42,631 nt of DNA from a virus. Each line of letters begins with the position of its first letter. Position 1 is the stretch's first letter. The stretch is taken from positions 1 through 42,631 of IMG/VR virus record IMGVR_UViG_3300033182_000933; one strand, written 5' to 3'. Shown here piece after piece: positions 29,302-35,711 of the stretch. A program made the position numbers and the translations under genes. The notes beneath the pieces were generated by a model. That model worked only from the letters and a program-made list of their open reading frames with translations, was not told the DNA's origin and searched no databases.

Positions 29302-30222
29302 ATGCGAATATTAGATGGTAAAAGCAATTCAGACTTTTGCGACAAACTTTGTAAGTATTTGGATGTCAAAAAGGTTGAAATGAACCTTTCAAAGTTTTCT
29401 GATGGTGAAATTGCCTGTGAGGTACTGGAGAACGTGCGGGGTGACGATTGTTTTGTTGTACAGCCTATGACTCACAGTGATGCCATTCTTTCACTTATGA
29501 TCATGGCAGATGCATTAAAACGAGCATCTGCAGGACGAATTACGGCGGTCATTCCTTACTTTGGATATGCACGTCAGGATCGTAAATCAAAGTCAAGGAC
29601 TCCTATTACAGCAAAGTTGATCGCTGATCTACTGCAAACTGCAGGGTTTGACCGTGTGATCACAATGGACCTCCATGCAGGTCAGATTCAGGGGTTCTTT
29701 GATATTTCTGTGGATGATCTGTTTGCCAGAAAAACTTTCATTGAAGATATACAAAATCAAAACTTGGAAGATATTTGTATAGTGTCTCCTGACGTTGGTG
29801 GAGCGGCACGTGCCAGAAGTATAGCAAAACCTCTCAATGCTTATATTGCTTTGATTGACAAAAGACGTGAACAAGTAAATCAAAGTGAGGTAATGAACGT
29901 TGTCGGTGAGAAGAACGTTCTGGACAAGAACTGTATCATCGTAGACGACATTGCTGATACCTGTGGCACACTGGTCAATGCAGCACTGGCACTGGAAAAT
30001 GCTGGTGCTAAGTCAGTGAGAGCATACATCACACATGGTGTACTATCTGGTTCAGCAAAAGAACGAATTGCAAATTCTTGTTTGGAAGAACTGGTGATTA
30101 CGAATACTATATGCCATCCACATGAAATGAAAAAGATTCGGACTGTGAGTGTGTCTGAGGTATTTGCTGAAGCAATTCGTCGGATATACAACAATGAATC
30201 TGTATCAAATTTGTTCGTATGA
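29302..30222 (+). CDS. prs: Ribose-phosphate pyrophosphokinase (PRPP synthetase)
   Basis: 306 aa from ATG 29302, chosen because GGGAG lies 7-11 nt upstream and MRILDGKSN aligns with the usual start (MKLFSGNAN); an in-frame ATG at 29284 is the alternative. Key regions are FSDGEIACEVLENVRGDD, PYFGYARQDRKSKSRTPI (ATP loop), VITMDLHAGQIQGFFDI, and the PRPP-binding loop CIIVDDIADTCGT (canonical VDDMxDTGGT, so a Cys replaces a Gly). It makes PRPP from ribose 5-phosphate and ATP for nucleotide and NAD synthesis. No NAMPT partner is seen in this window. Confidence 0.93.
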   Translation: MRILDGKSNSDFCDKLCKYLDVKKVEMNLSKFSDGEIACEVLENVRGDDCFVVQPMTHSDAILSLMIMADALKRASAGRITAVIPYFGYARQDRKSKSRTPITAKLIADLLQTAGFDRVITMDLHAGQIQGFFDISVDDLFARKTFIEDIQNQNLEDICIVSPDVGGAARARSIAKPLNAYIALIDKRREQVNQSEVMNVVGEKNVLDKNCIIVDDIADTCGTLVNAALALENAGAKSVRAYITHGVLSGSAKERIANSCLEELVITNTICHPHEMKKIRTVSVSEVFAEAIRRIYNNESVSNLFV

Positions 30223-30389
30223 CTTGGGTTTTGGTTTTAGTTTTTTTCATCGGAGCTGAAGTACGTGTTGACAAACTTGGTGAATATGATACAATGGTAT
30301 CATGTTTTGAAGAAAGGGAAATACAGGTTGAAAGATTGGGTCGGCCGATTACTGGTTACCAAGTAATTTGTGTTTCTAAACCCCGTTAG
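30219..30389 (+). CDS. Small exported or membrane protein
   Basis: 56 aa in an ATGA overlap with prs. MTWVLVLVFFIGAEVRVDKL starts with a hydrophobic segment; the rest is charged and has two Cys (VSCFEERE, VICVSK). Could be a short signal-bearing protein. Function unknown. Confidence 0.5.
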   Translation: MTWVLVLVFFIGAEVRVDKLGEYDTMVSCFEEREIQVERLGRPITGYQVICVSKPR

Positions 30390-30419
30390 TAAAGTCTAAA
30401 TCCTTGGTTTTATGCGAAT

Positions 30420-30653
30420 ATGAATGGAATAGTTTCAATTTTAAATGGCAAACTCAAAATTAATGATGAGGTGTTTGAGCATCATGAACTTTTGAGGGCA
30501 AAACAATTCATAAAGCAAAATAAATTTGAGCAGTTAAATTTTTATCCAAATAGTGATGAAGAAGTAGAATTGCTACATGAAATAGCCATAAAAATGGCAG
30601 ATATTTCTCCTGAAGCATTGGACGATAAAGTTGAATCGTATTATATAAATTAA
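30420..30653 (+). CDS. Small acidic protein, unknown
   Basis: 77 aa (MNGIVSILNGKLKINDEVFE..., PNSDEEVELLHEIAIKMADI). A/T-rich codons. Ends 8 nt before the tRNA cluster. No family recognised. Confidence 0.6.
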   Translation: MNGIVSILNGKLKINDEVFEHHELLRAKQFIKQNKFEQLNFYPNSDEEVELLHEIAIKMADISPEALDDKVESYYIN

Positions 30654-30660
30654 CCTTTGT

Positions 30661-30736
30661 GCCCTTGTAGCCCAACGGCAGAGGCAGTGGACTTAAAATC
30701 CATCCAGTGTGAGTTCAAATCTCACCAAGGGCACCA
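30661..30736 (+). tRNA. tRNA-Leu-like (TAA) with short variable loop
   Basis: Acceptor GCCCTTG / CAAGGGC, anticodon loop CTTAAAA (TAA), variable loop only 5 nt (CCAGT), T arm GTGAG-TTCAAAT-CTCAC, A73 and encoded CCA. A normal bacterial tRNA-Leu carries a long variable arm; this one does not. Confidence 0.88.
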
Positions 30737-30751
30737 AAAAAATAATGTTTA

Positions 30752-30828
30752 GCCCATGTATCCCAATTGGTAGAGGAGACGGTTTTAGATGCCGTACAGT
30801 GTAAGTTCGAGTCTTACCATGGGCACCA
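30752..30828 (+). tRNA. tRNA-Leu-like (TAG) with short variable loop
   Basis: Acceptor GCCCATG / CATGGGC, anticodon stem ACGGT / GCCGT around loop TTTAGAT (TAG), variable loop ACAGT, T arm GTAAG-TTCGAGT-CTTAC, A73, CCA. Same class I shape as its neighbour. Confidence 0.88.
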
Positions 30829-30881
30829 TTTCTTAAAAAAGATTAGAAGTAAAAGAATTCTGATTTGACTAGAGTATTTAC

Positions 30882-30957
30882 GGGGAATTAGCTCAGTTGG
30901 GAGAGCGTCTGCCTTACAAGCAGAATGTCGGCAGTTCAAACCTGTCATTCCCCACCA
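30882..30957 (+). tRNA. tRNA-Val (TAC)
   Basis: Acceptor GGGGAAT / ATTCCCC, D arm GCTCAGTTGGGAGAGC, anticodon stem TCTGC / GCAGA with loop CTTACAA, encoded CCA. Confidence 0.95.
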
Positions 30958-30963
30958 CATTGT

Positions 30964-31039
30964 GGGCTCGTAGCTCAGTTGGGAGAGCATCTGCCTTGCA
31001 CGCAGAGGGTCGCAGGTTCGACTCCTGTCGGGTCCACCA
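30964..31039 (+). tRNA. tRNA-Ala (TGC)
   Basis: Acceptor GGGCTCG / CGGGTCC, including the G3-U70 pair that AlaRS recognises; anticodon loop CTTGCAC; A73, CCA. Confidence 0.95.
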
Positions 31040-31048
31040 CCAATAAAT

Positions 31049-31122
31049 GCTTCCTTAGTTAAATGGTATAACGGGTGACTTGTAATCTCCAGTTGTTGGT
31101 TCGATTCCATCAGGAAGCTCCA
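31049..31122 (+). tRNA. tRNA-Thr (TGT)
   Basis: Acceptor GCTTCCT / AGGAAGC, anticodon loop CTTGTAA, T loop TTCGATT with one T-T mismatch in the T stem, discriminator T, CCA. Confidence 0.88.
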
Positions 31123-31339
31123 GACTATAAAGAGAGCCGTGCGGACTAGTCATCCGCTAGTAGGGGTCGGAATCCCCCTATGAATAGAAGTGGTTTGACA
31201 ACCCCAACAAAAGTGTCCCGATGGCAAGTTGCCCGTAGATTAGGCTGCGTAGTGACCTCTGTGGCGAGGCCCGTGCGTGGGATTTGGAGTTCTAGAATTC
31301 TGTGCCAGATTGCCGATCCTCAAGTCACACCTATTTTTC
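31123..31339 (+). other. Gene-free gap in tRNA cluster, probable structured RNA
   Basis: 217 nt with no convincing ORF; open frames here are shadows. Local hairpins include GCGGA-CTAGTCA-TCCGC (31141-31157, a 7-nt loop like an anticodon arm), TAGGGG / CCCCTA just after it, GGCAA / TTGCC near 31222-31233, and CCTC / GAGG near 31256-31269. A possible long-range pairing joins GGGTCGG (31154-31160) with CCGATCC (31313-31319). Could be a processed small RNA co-transcribed with the tRNAs, or decayed tRNAs. Confidence 0.4.
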
Positions 31340-31427
31340 GGAGAGATGGCCGAGTGGTTGATGGCGCTGCTCTTGAAAAGCAGAAAGTGTAACAGCTTCG
31401 GGGGTTCAAATCCCTCTCTCTCCGCCA
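31340..31427 (+). tRNA. tRNA-Ser (TGA)
   Basis: Class II tRNA: acceptor GGAGAGA / TCTCTCC, anticodon loop CTTGAAA, long variable arm (about AAGTGTAACAGCTTC), G73, CCA. Confidence 0.94.
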
Positions 31428-31429
31428 CT

Positions 31430-31506
31430 CGGGATATAGCACAGTTTGGTAGTGCGCCTGCTTTGGGAGCAGGAAGTCGCAGGTTCAAATCCTGCTATCC
31501 CGACCA
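31430..31506 (+). tRNA. tRNA-Pro (TGG)
   Basis: Acceptor CGGGATA / TATCCCG, anticodon stem CCTGC / GCAGG with loop TTTGGGA, A73, CCA. Confidence 0.94.
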
Positions 31507-31514
31507 AACACTAA

Positions 31515-31588
31515 GCGGAATTAGTTTAGTGGTAAAACGGAGCCTTGCCAAGGCTCAGTCACGAGTTCAACTCTCGTATTCCGCTCCA
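31515..31588 (+). tRNA. tRNA-Gly (GCC)
   Basis: Acceptor GCGGAAT / ATTCCGC, anticodon stem GAGCC / GGCTC with loop TTGCCAA, discriminator T, CCA. Confidence 0.94.
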
Positions 31589-31598
31589 ATCAAATTTT

Positions 31599-31670
31599 GC
31601 GTCTGTAACTCAATGGTAGAGGCCCTGCATTGTAGTCAGGGGGTTCTGGGTTCAAGTCCCAGCGGACGCA
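31599..31670 (+). tRNA. tRNA with irregular anticodon arm (probably Thr TGT)
   Basis: Acceptor GCGTCTG / CGGACGC and T arm CTGGG-TTCAAGT-CCCAG are good. The anticodon arm is CCTG / CAGG with a C-T mismatch next to loop ATTGTAG, giving anticodon TGT. CCA is not encoded (ACAAAA follows). Anticodon uncertain; possible second tRNA-Thr or a decaying gene. Confidence 0.7.
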
Positions 31671-31741
31671 CAAAAAAAAAGATTTTCTTTCGTTTCAGTA
31701 TCTTACTTCTAAATATCTCATTTTATTGACGATCTTTTTTG

Positions 31742-31801
31742 TTGTGTTTCTTGAACGGTCCCTGTATACTGTATTTGTGAGTGAGAGACAGGGTGTCTCT
31801 C
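31742..31801 (+). promoter_or_regulatory. Early-type promoter with GAGAGAC hairpin
   Basis: TTGTGT 31742, 17-bp spacer, TATACT 31765. Hairpin GAGAGAC (31783) / GTCTCTC (31795), loop AGGGT. A second small stem CCC-TTC-GGG precedes ATG 31827. Confidence 0.83.
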
Positions 31802-31826
31802 CGATAAAACCCCTTCGGGATTGAAG

Positions 31827-32009
31827 ATGGATAAAGAACTTGCCAAAGAGATGTTTGAACTCGCCAAATCCTACGTTCACGGCTTCGGCCACGAGGACTT
31901 CAAGGCTGAGGCCTCCAAAGGGAATGTCTCGTCCGATCTCTATTTCGTTGTAGAGTCACTTGGGTGGTCAAGAGCGGTTGACCAATACGTTGCCACAATC
32001 TCTAACTGA
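31827..32009 (+). CDS. Small unknown early protein
   Basis: 60 aa from ATG 31827 (an in-frame TTG at 31821 is less likely). MDKELAKEMFELAKSYVHGF then GHEDFKAEASKGNVSSDLYF: helical, with several His. No family recognised. Confidence 0.66.
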   Translation: MDKELAKEMFELAKSYVHGFGHEDFKAEASKGNVSSDLYFVVESLGWSRAVDQYVATISN

Positions 32010-32017
32010 GAATAGAT

Positions 32018-32335
32018 ATGAATATGGAATCAGCAATTCACGACTATCTTGATGCCATCTGTGACAATTATGCAAAGAGCATGGACAACCCTGACATGAT
32101 CAACCAATTTGAGTCCAGCATTCGGTTTGATGTTGGGAACAAGTATGTCAAGGTCATCACAGGTTCTTCTACGCATCAAGAGTCGGTTCATTCGTTTATT
32201 GTTCGTGAGGATGGACCTAAATTTAAGAAAGGGGATATTCTGAAAGCAGCCAGTTGGGCGTCACCCGCAAGGAATTTTGCTCGTGGAAACATCTTCAAAG
32301 ATGTAAGTAATGCATCAAACTGGACAGGTGCGTAA
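32018..32335 (+). CDS. Unknown early protein
   Basis: 105 aa (MNMESAIHDYLDAICDNYAK..., KKGDILKAASWASPARNFAR). The start follows ACTGAGAATAGAT, a relaxed leader-type block. The C-terminal half (FKKGDILKAASWASPARNFARGN) resembles a short motif seen in small phage proteins. tRNA-Asn follows 12 nt after the stop. Confidence 0.7.
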   Translation: MNMESAIHDYLDAICDNYAKSMDNPDMINQFESSIRFDVGNKYVKVITGSSTHQESVHSFIVREDGPKFKKGDILKAASWASPARNFARGNIFKDVSNASNWTGA

Positions 32336-32347
32336 GTAGGTTCATAC

Positions 32348-32423
32348 TCCTCGGTAGTTCAGTAGGTAGAACACTCGGCTGTTAACCGATATGTCGCTGG
32401 TTCAAATCCAGCCCGAGGAGCCA
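32348..32423 (+). tRNA. tRNA-Asn (GTT)
   Basis: Acceptor TCCTCGG / CCGAGGA, anticodon loop CTGTTAA, T arm GCTGG-TTCAAAT-CCAGC, G73, CCA. Confidence 0.94.
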
Positions 32424-32470
32424 GGATCGTATGAGGGTCATAACCATTTTTACCCCATACGGCATCTAGT

Positions 32471-32547
32471 GCGGGTGTAGCTCAGTTGGTTAGAGCAAGG
32501 TTCTTATAAAGCAGAGGTCGGGAGTTCAAGTCTCCCCACCCGCACCA
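32471..32547 (+). tRNA. tRNA-Ile (TAT), weak anticodon stem
   Basis: Acceptor GCGGGTG / CACCCGC, good D and T arms, A73, CCA. Anticodon loop CTTATAA reads AUA. The anticodon stem AGGTT / AGCAG has two mismatched outer pairs, so it may be functional but relaxed, or decaying. Confidence 0.82.
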
Positions 32548-32569
32548 TCCTTTCTTGTAAGATAATCCT

Positions 32570-32797
32570 ATGAAAACTTATATCCACGTCAATCAACATA
32601 AAATCCGTGCCAACAAGAAACATGGCACGGATGAGCCTGTGATTACTGTCAAACAAGGTAAGCAGAACACCTACTGCCACGAGGTCAGAATTCTTGGCGA
32701 GAGTGTGGTTCGCTATGGGGGGAACGACAAACCCATTTTGAGTTGCGGTGCCCGAGTAGTCATTGAGACCGAAGGCGAAGTGGAAATTGTGAGGTGA
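32570..32797 (+). CDS. Conserved small phage protein (MKTYIHVNQHxIRxN type)
   Basis: 75 aa. MKTYIHVNQHKIRANKKHGT then EPVITVKQGKQNTYCHEVRI and LSCGARVVIETEGEVEIV: a short all-beta protein. From memory, it is a family common across unrelated tailed phages, without a known function. Confidence 0.75.
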   Translation: MKTYIHVNQHKIRANKKHGTDEPVITVKQGKQNTYCHEVRILGESVVRYGGNDKPILSCGARVVIETEGEVEIVR

Positions 32798-32830
32798 AAA
32801 AACTAAATCAGGATAATATATAATAAGTGA

Positions 32831-32926
32831 GAGACTGTGGCGTAATATGGCGTTGAAATAAGGAGGAGTTGGTACCGAACCGCAAGCCATGCGGAAGCTT
32901 CGTGGGTTCAAGTCCCACCAGTCTCT
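32831..32926 (+). tRNA. tRNA-like element, anticodon unresolved
   Basis: Acceptor GAGACTG / CAGTCTC directly next to a textbook T arm (GTGGG-TTCAAGT-CCCAC). The pairing can extend outward by two pairs (GA / TC). The interior of about 63 nt does not form a standard anticodon arm. Possible stems are CCGCA / TGCGG and AAGC / GCTT (the latter would give GCG). CCA is not encoded. It may be a degenerate, intron-bearing or non-canonical tRNA. Confidence 0.5.
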
Positions 32927-32940
32927 CTTTCATTTTTTTC

Positions 32941-32969
32941 TTGACTCCCCTCTCCCATCCTGTTATACT
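32941..32969 (+). promoter_or_regulatory. Early-type promoter
   Basis: TTGACT 32941, 17-bp spacer, TATACT 32964. The leader keeps GTAAGTGAG and the TTGAGATTAT start block but has no strong hairpin. Confidence 0.82.
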
Positions 32970-33009
32970 ATAAGTGTAAGTGAGATTTTTAACCCTCTTT
33001 TGAGATTAT

Positions 33010-33285
33010 ATGATGAAAATCAAACGAATTGGCAATCTGGAATTTATCTGGAGCGAGTTGAACCAAAAATACGAGATTATTCGTCACTGTGGCGACTGGA
33101 GCACTAACATCGCCATCGCTTTCATTGATTACGATCAGAACAAGGGAGAATACCCAGACCTGCGAACGGTCGGGGCTCGTCCATATGACCCAGAGGTCAA
33201 CTGGGAAGACTTTGGTGTTCTTTCCAAGTTTGCTTTGGACTACGCCCATCTGATGGGCACGATTGATTCTTATATTGAAGACTGA
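33010..33285 (+). CDS. Unknown early protein
   Basis: 91 aa (MMKIKRIGNLEFIWSELNQK then YEIIRHCGDWSTNIAIAF), beta-rich, ending in an acidic helix (ALDYAHLMGTIDSYIED). ATGATG start; either Met may be used. No family recognised. Confidence 0.7.
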   Translation: MMKIKRIGNLEFIWSELNQKYEIIRHCGDWSTNIAIAFIDYDQNKGEYPDLRTVGARPYDPEVNWEDFGVLSKFALDYAHLMGTIDSYIED

Positions 33286-33317
33286 GAGATTCAAAATGCG
33301 AGATATTGAAAGGTGAA

Positions 33318-33728
33318 ATGAAAATATATTTAGATATTTTCAAGAGCAACGAAGACCGAAAGATTGAAGACATTATCTCCAATGTCTGTATTGGTGAAAC
33401 ACGAGAAGGTATCACAATCCTTCACTTTAGCACAGTGGATAAGTACCACTATGTTGAAGAAATAGGTAGCGGAATGAATTGTGTTTACATTTCTATTCGT
33501 CCAATCCTGTACAGTGGTGGCAATGAATTATGTGATAATGATTTTGATGCCTACATCAAGCATCCTGATTATTATTTTCTACAGTTGAAAGTAATGGTGC
33601 CTGATTGTAATGTCATCATTATGCCGCTCAAACATCAGTATCAAGTGAACTTCATTCCAAACACTATGCTGTTCGGAAACGTGGATTATGAACCAGTCAA
33701 ACTTGGAGATGCGTCATGGAAGTTGTGA
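33318..33728 (+). CDS. Unknown protein
   Basis: 136 aa from ATG 33318 (AGGTGAA just upstream). MKIYLDIFKSNEDRKIEDII..., central IGSGMNCVYISIRPILYSGG, end NVDYEPVKLGDASWKL. More A/T-rich than its neighbours. Overlaps the next gene by 13 nt. Confidence 0.68.
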   Translation: MKIYLDIFKSNEDRKIEDIISNVCIGETREGITILHFSTVDKYHYVEEIGSGMNCVYISIRPILYSGGNELCDNDFDAYIKHPDYYFLQLKVMVPDCNVIIMPLKHQYQVNFIPNTMLFGNVDYEPVKLGDASWKL

Positions 33729-33934
33729 AACCTGTTCAAATGGTGCTCGTTGAGTACGTCTGTGACGAGTGTGGAGAAGGTAAGATGGTTCAGAAGGGTC
33801 ATCCCGACGCTCGGGAGTTCCCTTGGAAATATCCGCACCAATGTGAAAACTGTGGGCACGTGGAATGGCTCAACGAACCGCCTTACCCTCGTACTGAATG
33901 GAGAGAATATGAAAAAGCCGAAACAAAAACTTGA
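33716..33934 (+). CDS. Small zinc-ribbon protein
   Basis: 72 aa. VEYVCDECGEGKM (CxxC) and YPHQCENCGHVEWL (CxxC) form a zinc ribbon. Charged tail EWREYEKAETKT. Possibly a transcription-related adaptor; function unknown. Confidence 0.72.
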   Translation: MEVVKPVQMVLVEYVCDECGEGKMVQKGHPDAREFPWKYPHQCENCGHVEWLNEPPYPRTEWREYEKAETKT

Positions 33935-34214
33935 TAAAGTGATGTCGCTGTTTGGATCATGTAATCATGGGTATTCATCAGAAGACGCCGCTATGATGCT
34001 TCAGCGGTATAAGAAGCACATCTATCGGCAATGGAAAAAGTTCGCCAAGGATGAAGACGATTGGCGAACTGGTGAAGAGACCTTGGGATTCGGAGATGTT
34101 GCTGGACAACTCCACTACATCTCTGACCGATACCAGTGTGCTTTTCGGATGCGTTGGTTGTACGATATGATTGCTAAATTTGAGAAAGGAGATGAAAAAT
34201 GGGACTGGACCTAG
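33909..34214 (+). CDS. Unknown protein
   Basis: 101 aa from ATG 33909 (GGAGAGAAT upstream), overlapping the zinc-ribbon gene by 26 nt. MKKPKQKLDKVMSLFGSCNH then YSSEDAAMMLQRYKKHIYRQ and WKKFAKDEDDWRTGEE: helical, mixed charge. No family recognised. Confidence 0.66.
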   Translation: MKKPKQKLDKVMSLFGSCNHGYSSEDAAMMLQRYKKHIYRQWKKFAKDEDDWRTGEETLGFGDVAGQLHYISDRYQCAFRMRWLYDMIAKFEKGDEKWDWT

Positions 34215-34612
34215 CTTTAGTGCTTGATATGTATGTTTTCGCTAAAAAAACTGACTTGACAGATGACGTTCAGGTTGATTTTGATGTTGATTATGATTGG
34301 GAAAAAGATCAAATCTGCTATTGGAGAAAGCATCCAAGCCTTCATGGATGGATGCAAAGTCTTTATTATCAAAAAGGTGGGAAGATGGAAGAGTACACTG
34401 GTGGTAAACTTCGTCTGACTGATGAGGACGTGGATGCTCTAGAGAAAGCGATTGAAGAAGACGCATTGCCTTTCGTTCAAGGAGTCTTCATCGGTCAACC
34501 TCAAGGTGCCGAAGACCACGAAATCAGAAAAGCTCACGATCTTGAGTGCGTTGAACAAATGCGAGATGCTCTCTGTCAAGGATTTACTGTTTGGTATACT
34601 TCTAGTTTTTGA
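34199..34612 (+). CDS. Conserved phage protein, paralogue A (YWRKHPxLHGWMQ family)
   Basis: 137 aa. LDMYVFAKKTDLTDDVQVDF, ICYWRKHPSLHGWMQSLYY and VWYTSSF are shared with the protein at 38240-38650 (about 60% identical by eye). Family members in other phages are of unknown function. The N-terminus MGLDLALVLDMYVF has an extra LALVLD relative to the paralogue's MGLDMYVY, possibly a small duplication or insertion. Confidence 0.78.
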   Translation: MGLDLALVLDMYVFAKKTDLTDDVQVDFDVDYDWEKDQICYWRKHPSLHGWMQSLYYQKGGKMEEYTGGKLRLTDEDVDALEKAIEEDALPFVQGVFIGQPQGAEDHEIRKAHDLECVEQMRDALCQGFTVWYTSSF

Positions 34613-34623
34613 GAGATGATACA

Positions 34624-34992
34624 ATGAAAGTAGTAGTGATTGATGAACTGATTGGACAGGTCGCTAAAAGTGTCATCAACCATGATGATTGGGAATTGAT
34701 CTTTGAAATGACCGATGGCAGGGTGTTCAAATTCTTCCATGAGCAAGAGTGTTGCGAGTCAGTCTCCATTGAGGAGATTCACGGCGATTTGGAAGACTTA
34801 GTTGGCCGAAAAATTGTTCAAGCAGAATATGTCACTGAAGACGCAAGTGAAGAGGATGACGAAGGAACAGCAACTTGGACATTTTACAAGTTTGCCACTA
34901 ACCGAGGTTCTGTGACTGTCCGCTGGTACGGAGCATCAAACGGATATTATTCTGAATCTGTTGATTTTGGTTGGATAAATGGAAAAGACTAA
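34624..34992 (+). CDS. Conserved phage protein (DUF7448-like)
   Basis: 122 aa from ATG 34624. VIDELIGQVAKSVINHDDWE, FFHEQECCESVSIEEIHGDL then EDLVG, TWTFYKFATNRGSVTVRWYG then NGYYSESVDF. The HEQxCCESVxxExxxGDxxDL and FYKxxTxxGxVxxRWxGxSNGYYSExV patterns are a widespread phage family of unknown function; from memory the Pfam name is DUF7448. Overlaps the next gene by 14 nt. Confidence 0.78.
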   Translation: MKVVVIDELIGQVAKSVINHDDWELIFEMTDGRVFKFFHEQECCESVSIEEIHGDLEDLVGRKIVQAEYVTEDASEEDDEGTATWTFYKFATNRGSVTVRWYGASNGYYSESVDFGWINGKD

Positions 34993-35224
34993 GCGAATCG
35001 TAAAAAAAGTCTATTACAATCGTACCGAGCAATACTCAGATGGAAAGCTCCATCATGAATACAAACCAGCTTTTCATCTTAAAATTTTGGGACTGAAAAA
35101 GGGAATCTTTGGTGGTTGGATAGCAAATACCTTTGTGAAGATGATTCTGCCAAAATGTGATGACTCTGTGGAAATCGTTACCGAGAGGGCAGTGCTGACG
35201 AACCAAGGAGTGAAAGAGGAATGA
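34979..35224 (+). CDS. Small basic protein, unknown
   Basis: 81 aa (MEKTKRIVKKVYYNRTEQYS..., KGIFGGWIANTFVKMILPKC). Basic first half. No family recognised. The next promoter starts 4 nt after its stop. Confidence 0.64.
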   Translation: MEKTKRIVKKVYYNRTEQYSDGKLHHEYKPAFHLKILGLKKGIFGGWIANTFVKMILPKCDDSVEIVTERAVLTNQGVKEE

Positions 35225-35228
35225 TGAC

Positions 35229-35288
35229 TTGACTTCCCCGCCGGACTCACGTATACTATAAGTGTAGTTGAGAGACGCTTCGTCTCTC
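35229..35288 (+). promoter_or_regulatory. Early-type promoter with GAGAGACG hairpin
   Basis: TTGACT 35229, 17-bp spacer, TATACT 35252. Hairpin GAGAGACG (35270-35277) / CGTCTCTC (35281-35288), perfect 8 bp with a tight loop. Confidence 0.87.
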
Positions 35289-35318
35289 TTTGGTGATAAT
35301 TTCAAAAGAGTGCTTAGA

Positions 35319-35708
35319 ATGTCAGTATTTGCAGTTTTCCTGATCTCTCGCCGAAACCGTAATAAGATTCTTGTCACCACACGTGACAAGGGTCTGGCAG
35401 TTGGTCTGCCAGGTGGCAAGGTAGACCCAGACGAAACTGCCCATGCTGCCTGTATCCGAGAAGCAGCCGAGGAAGGTGTTGACACCACCAACCTCACGGA
35501 AGCAGACCTGACTTTCCACCATGAGCAGATGGTAGAAGGTCGGTTGGTCCGTTGGTATCGAACCAACAAGGTTCTCGGCACTCTGAGCGCCTACAAGGAG
35601 CAACACCGTGGCATTCGGGCCGTCTGGATGCCGCTGGATGAGTTCATTCGTCATCAAGACGAAGACGACACCTACGGCAATATCGCCGCACTCTCCAAAT
35701 TGAGATAG
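35319..35708 (+). CDS. Nudix hydrolase
   Basis: 129 aa from ATG 35319. The Nudix box lies at about residues 34-56: G-GKVDPDE...REAAEEGV fits GX5EX7REUXEEXGU with all catalytic Glu residues. It hydrolyses nucleoside diphosphate derivatives, for example damaged dNTPs, ADP-ribose or NAD. The substrate cannot be told from sequence. T4-like phages carry NudE-type enzymes; this one is shorter. A C-terminal acidic stretch (RHQDEDDTYGN) follows. Confidence 0.9.
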   Translation: MSVFAVFLISRRNRNKILVTTRDKGLAVGLPGGKVDPDETAHAACIREAAEEGVDTTNLTEADLTFHHEQMVEGRLVRWYRTNKVLGTLSAYKEQHRGIRAVWMPLDEFIRHQDEDDTYGNIAALSKLR

Positions 35709-35711
35709 ACT

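Noticed and set aside
30814-31110. 98-aa open frame on the - strand
   Set aside because: Antisense to tRNA-Val and tRNA-Ala; composition is that of reversed tRNA sequence.
31277-31729. 150-aa open frame on the + strand across the tRNA cluster
   Set aside because: It reads through tRNA-Ser, tRNA-Pro, tRNA-Gly and another tRNA; such shadow peptides are typical of tRNA genes.
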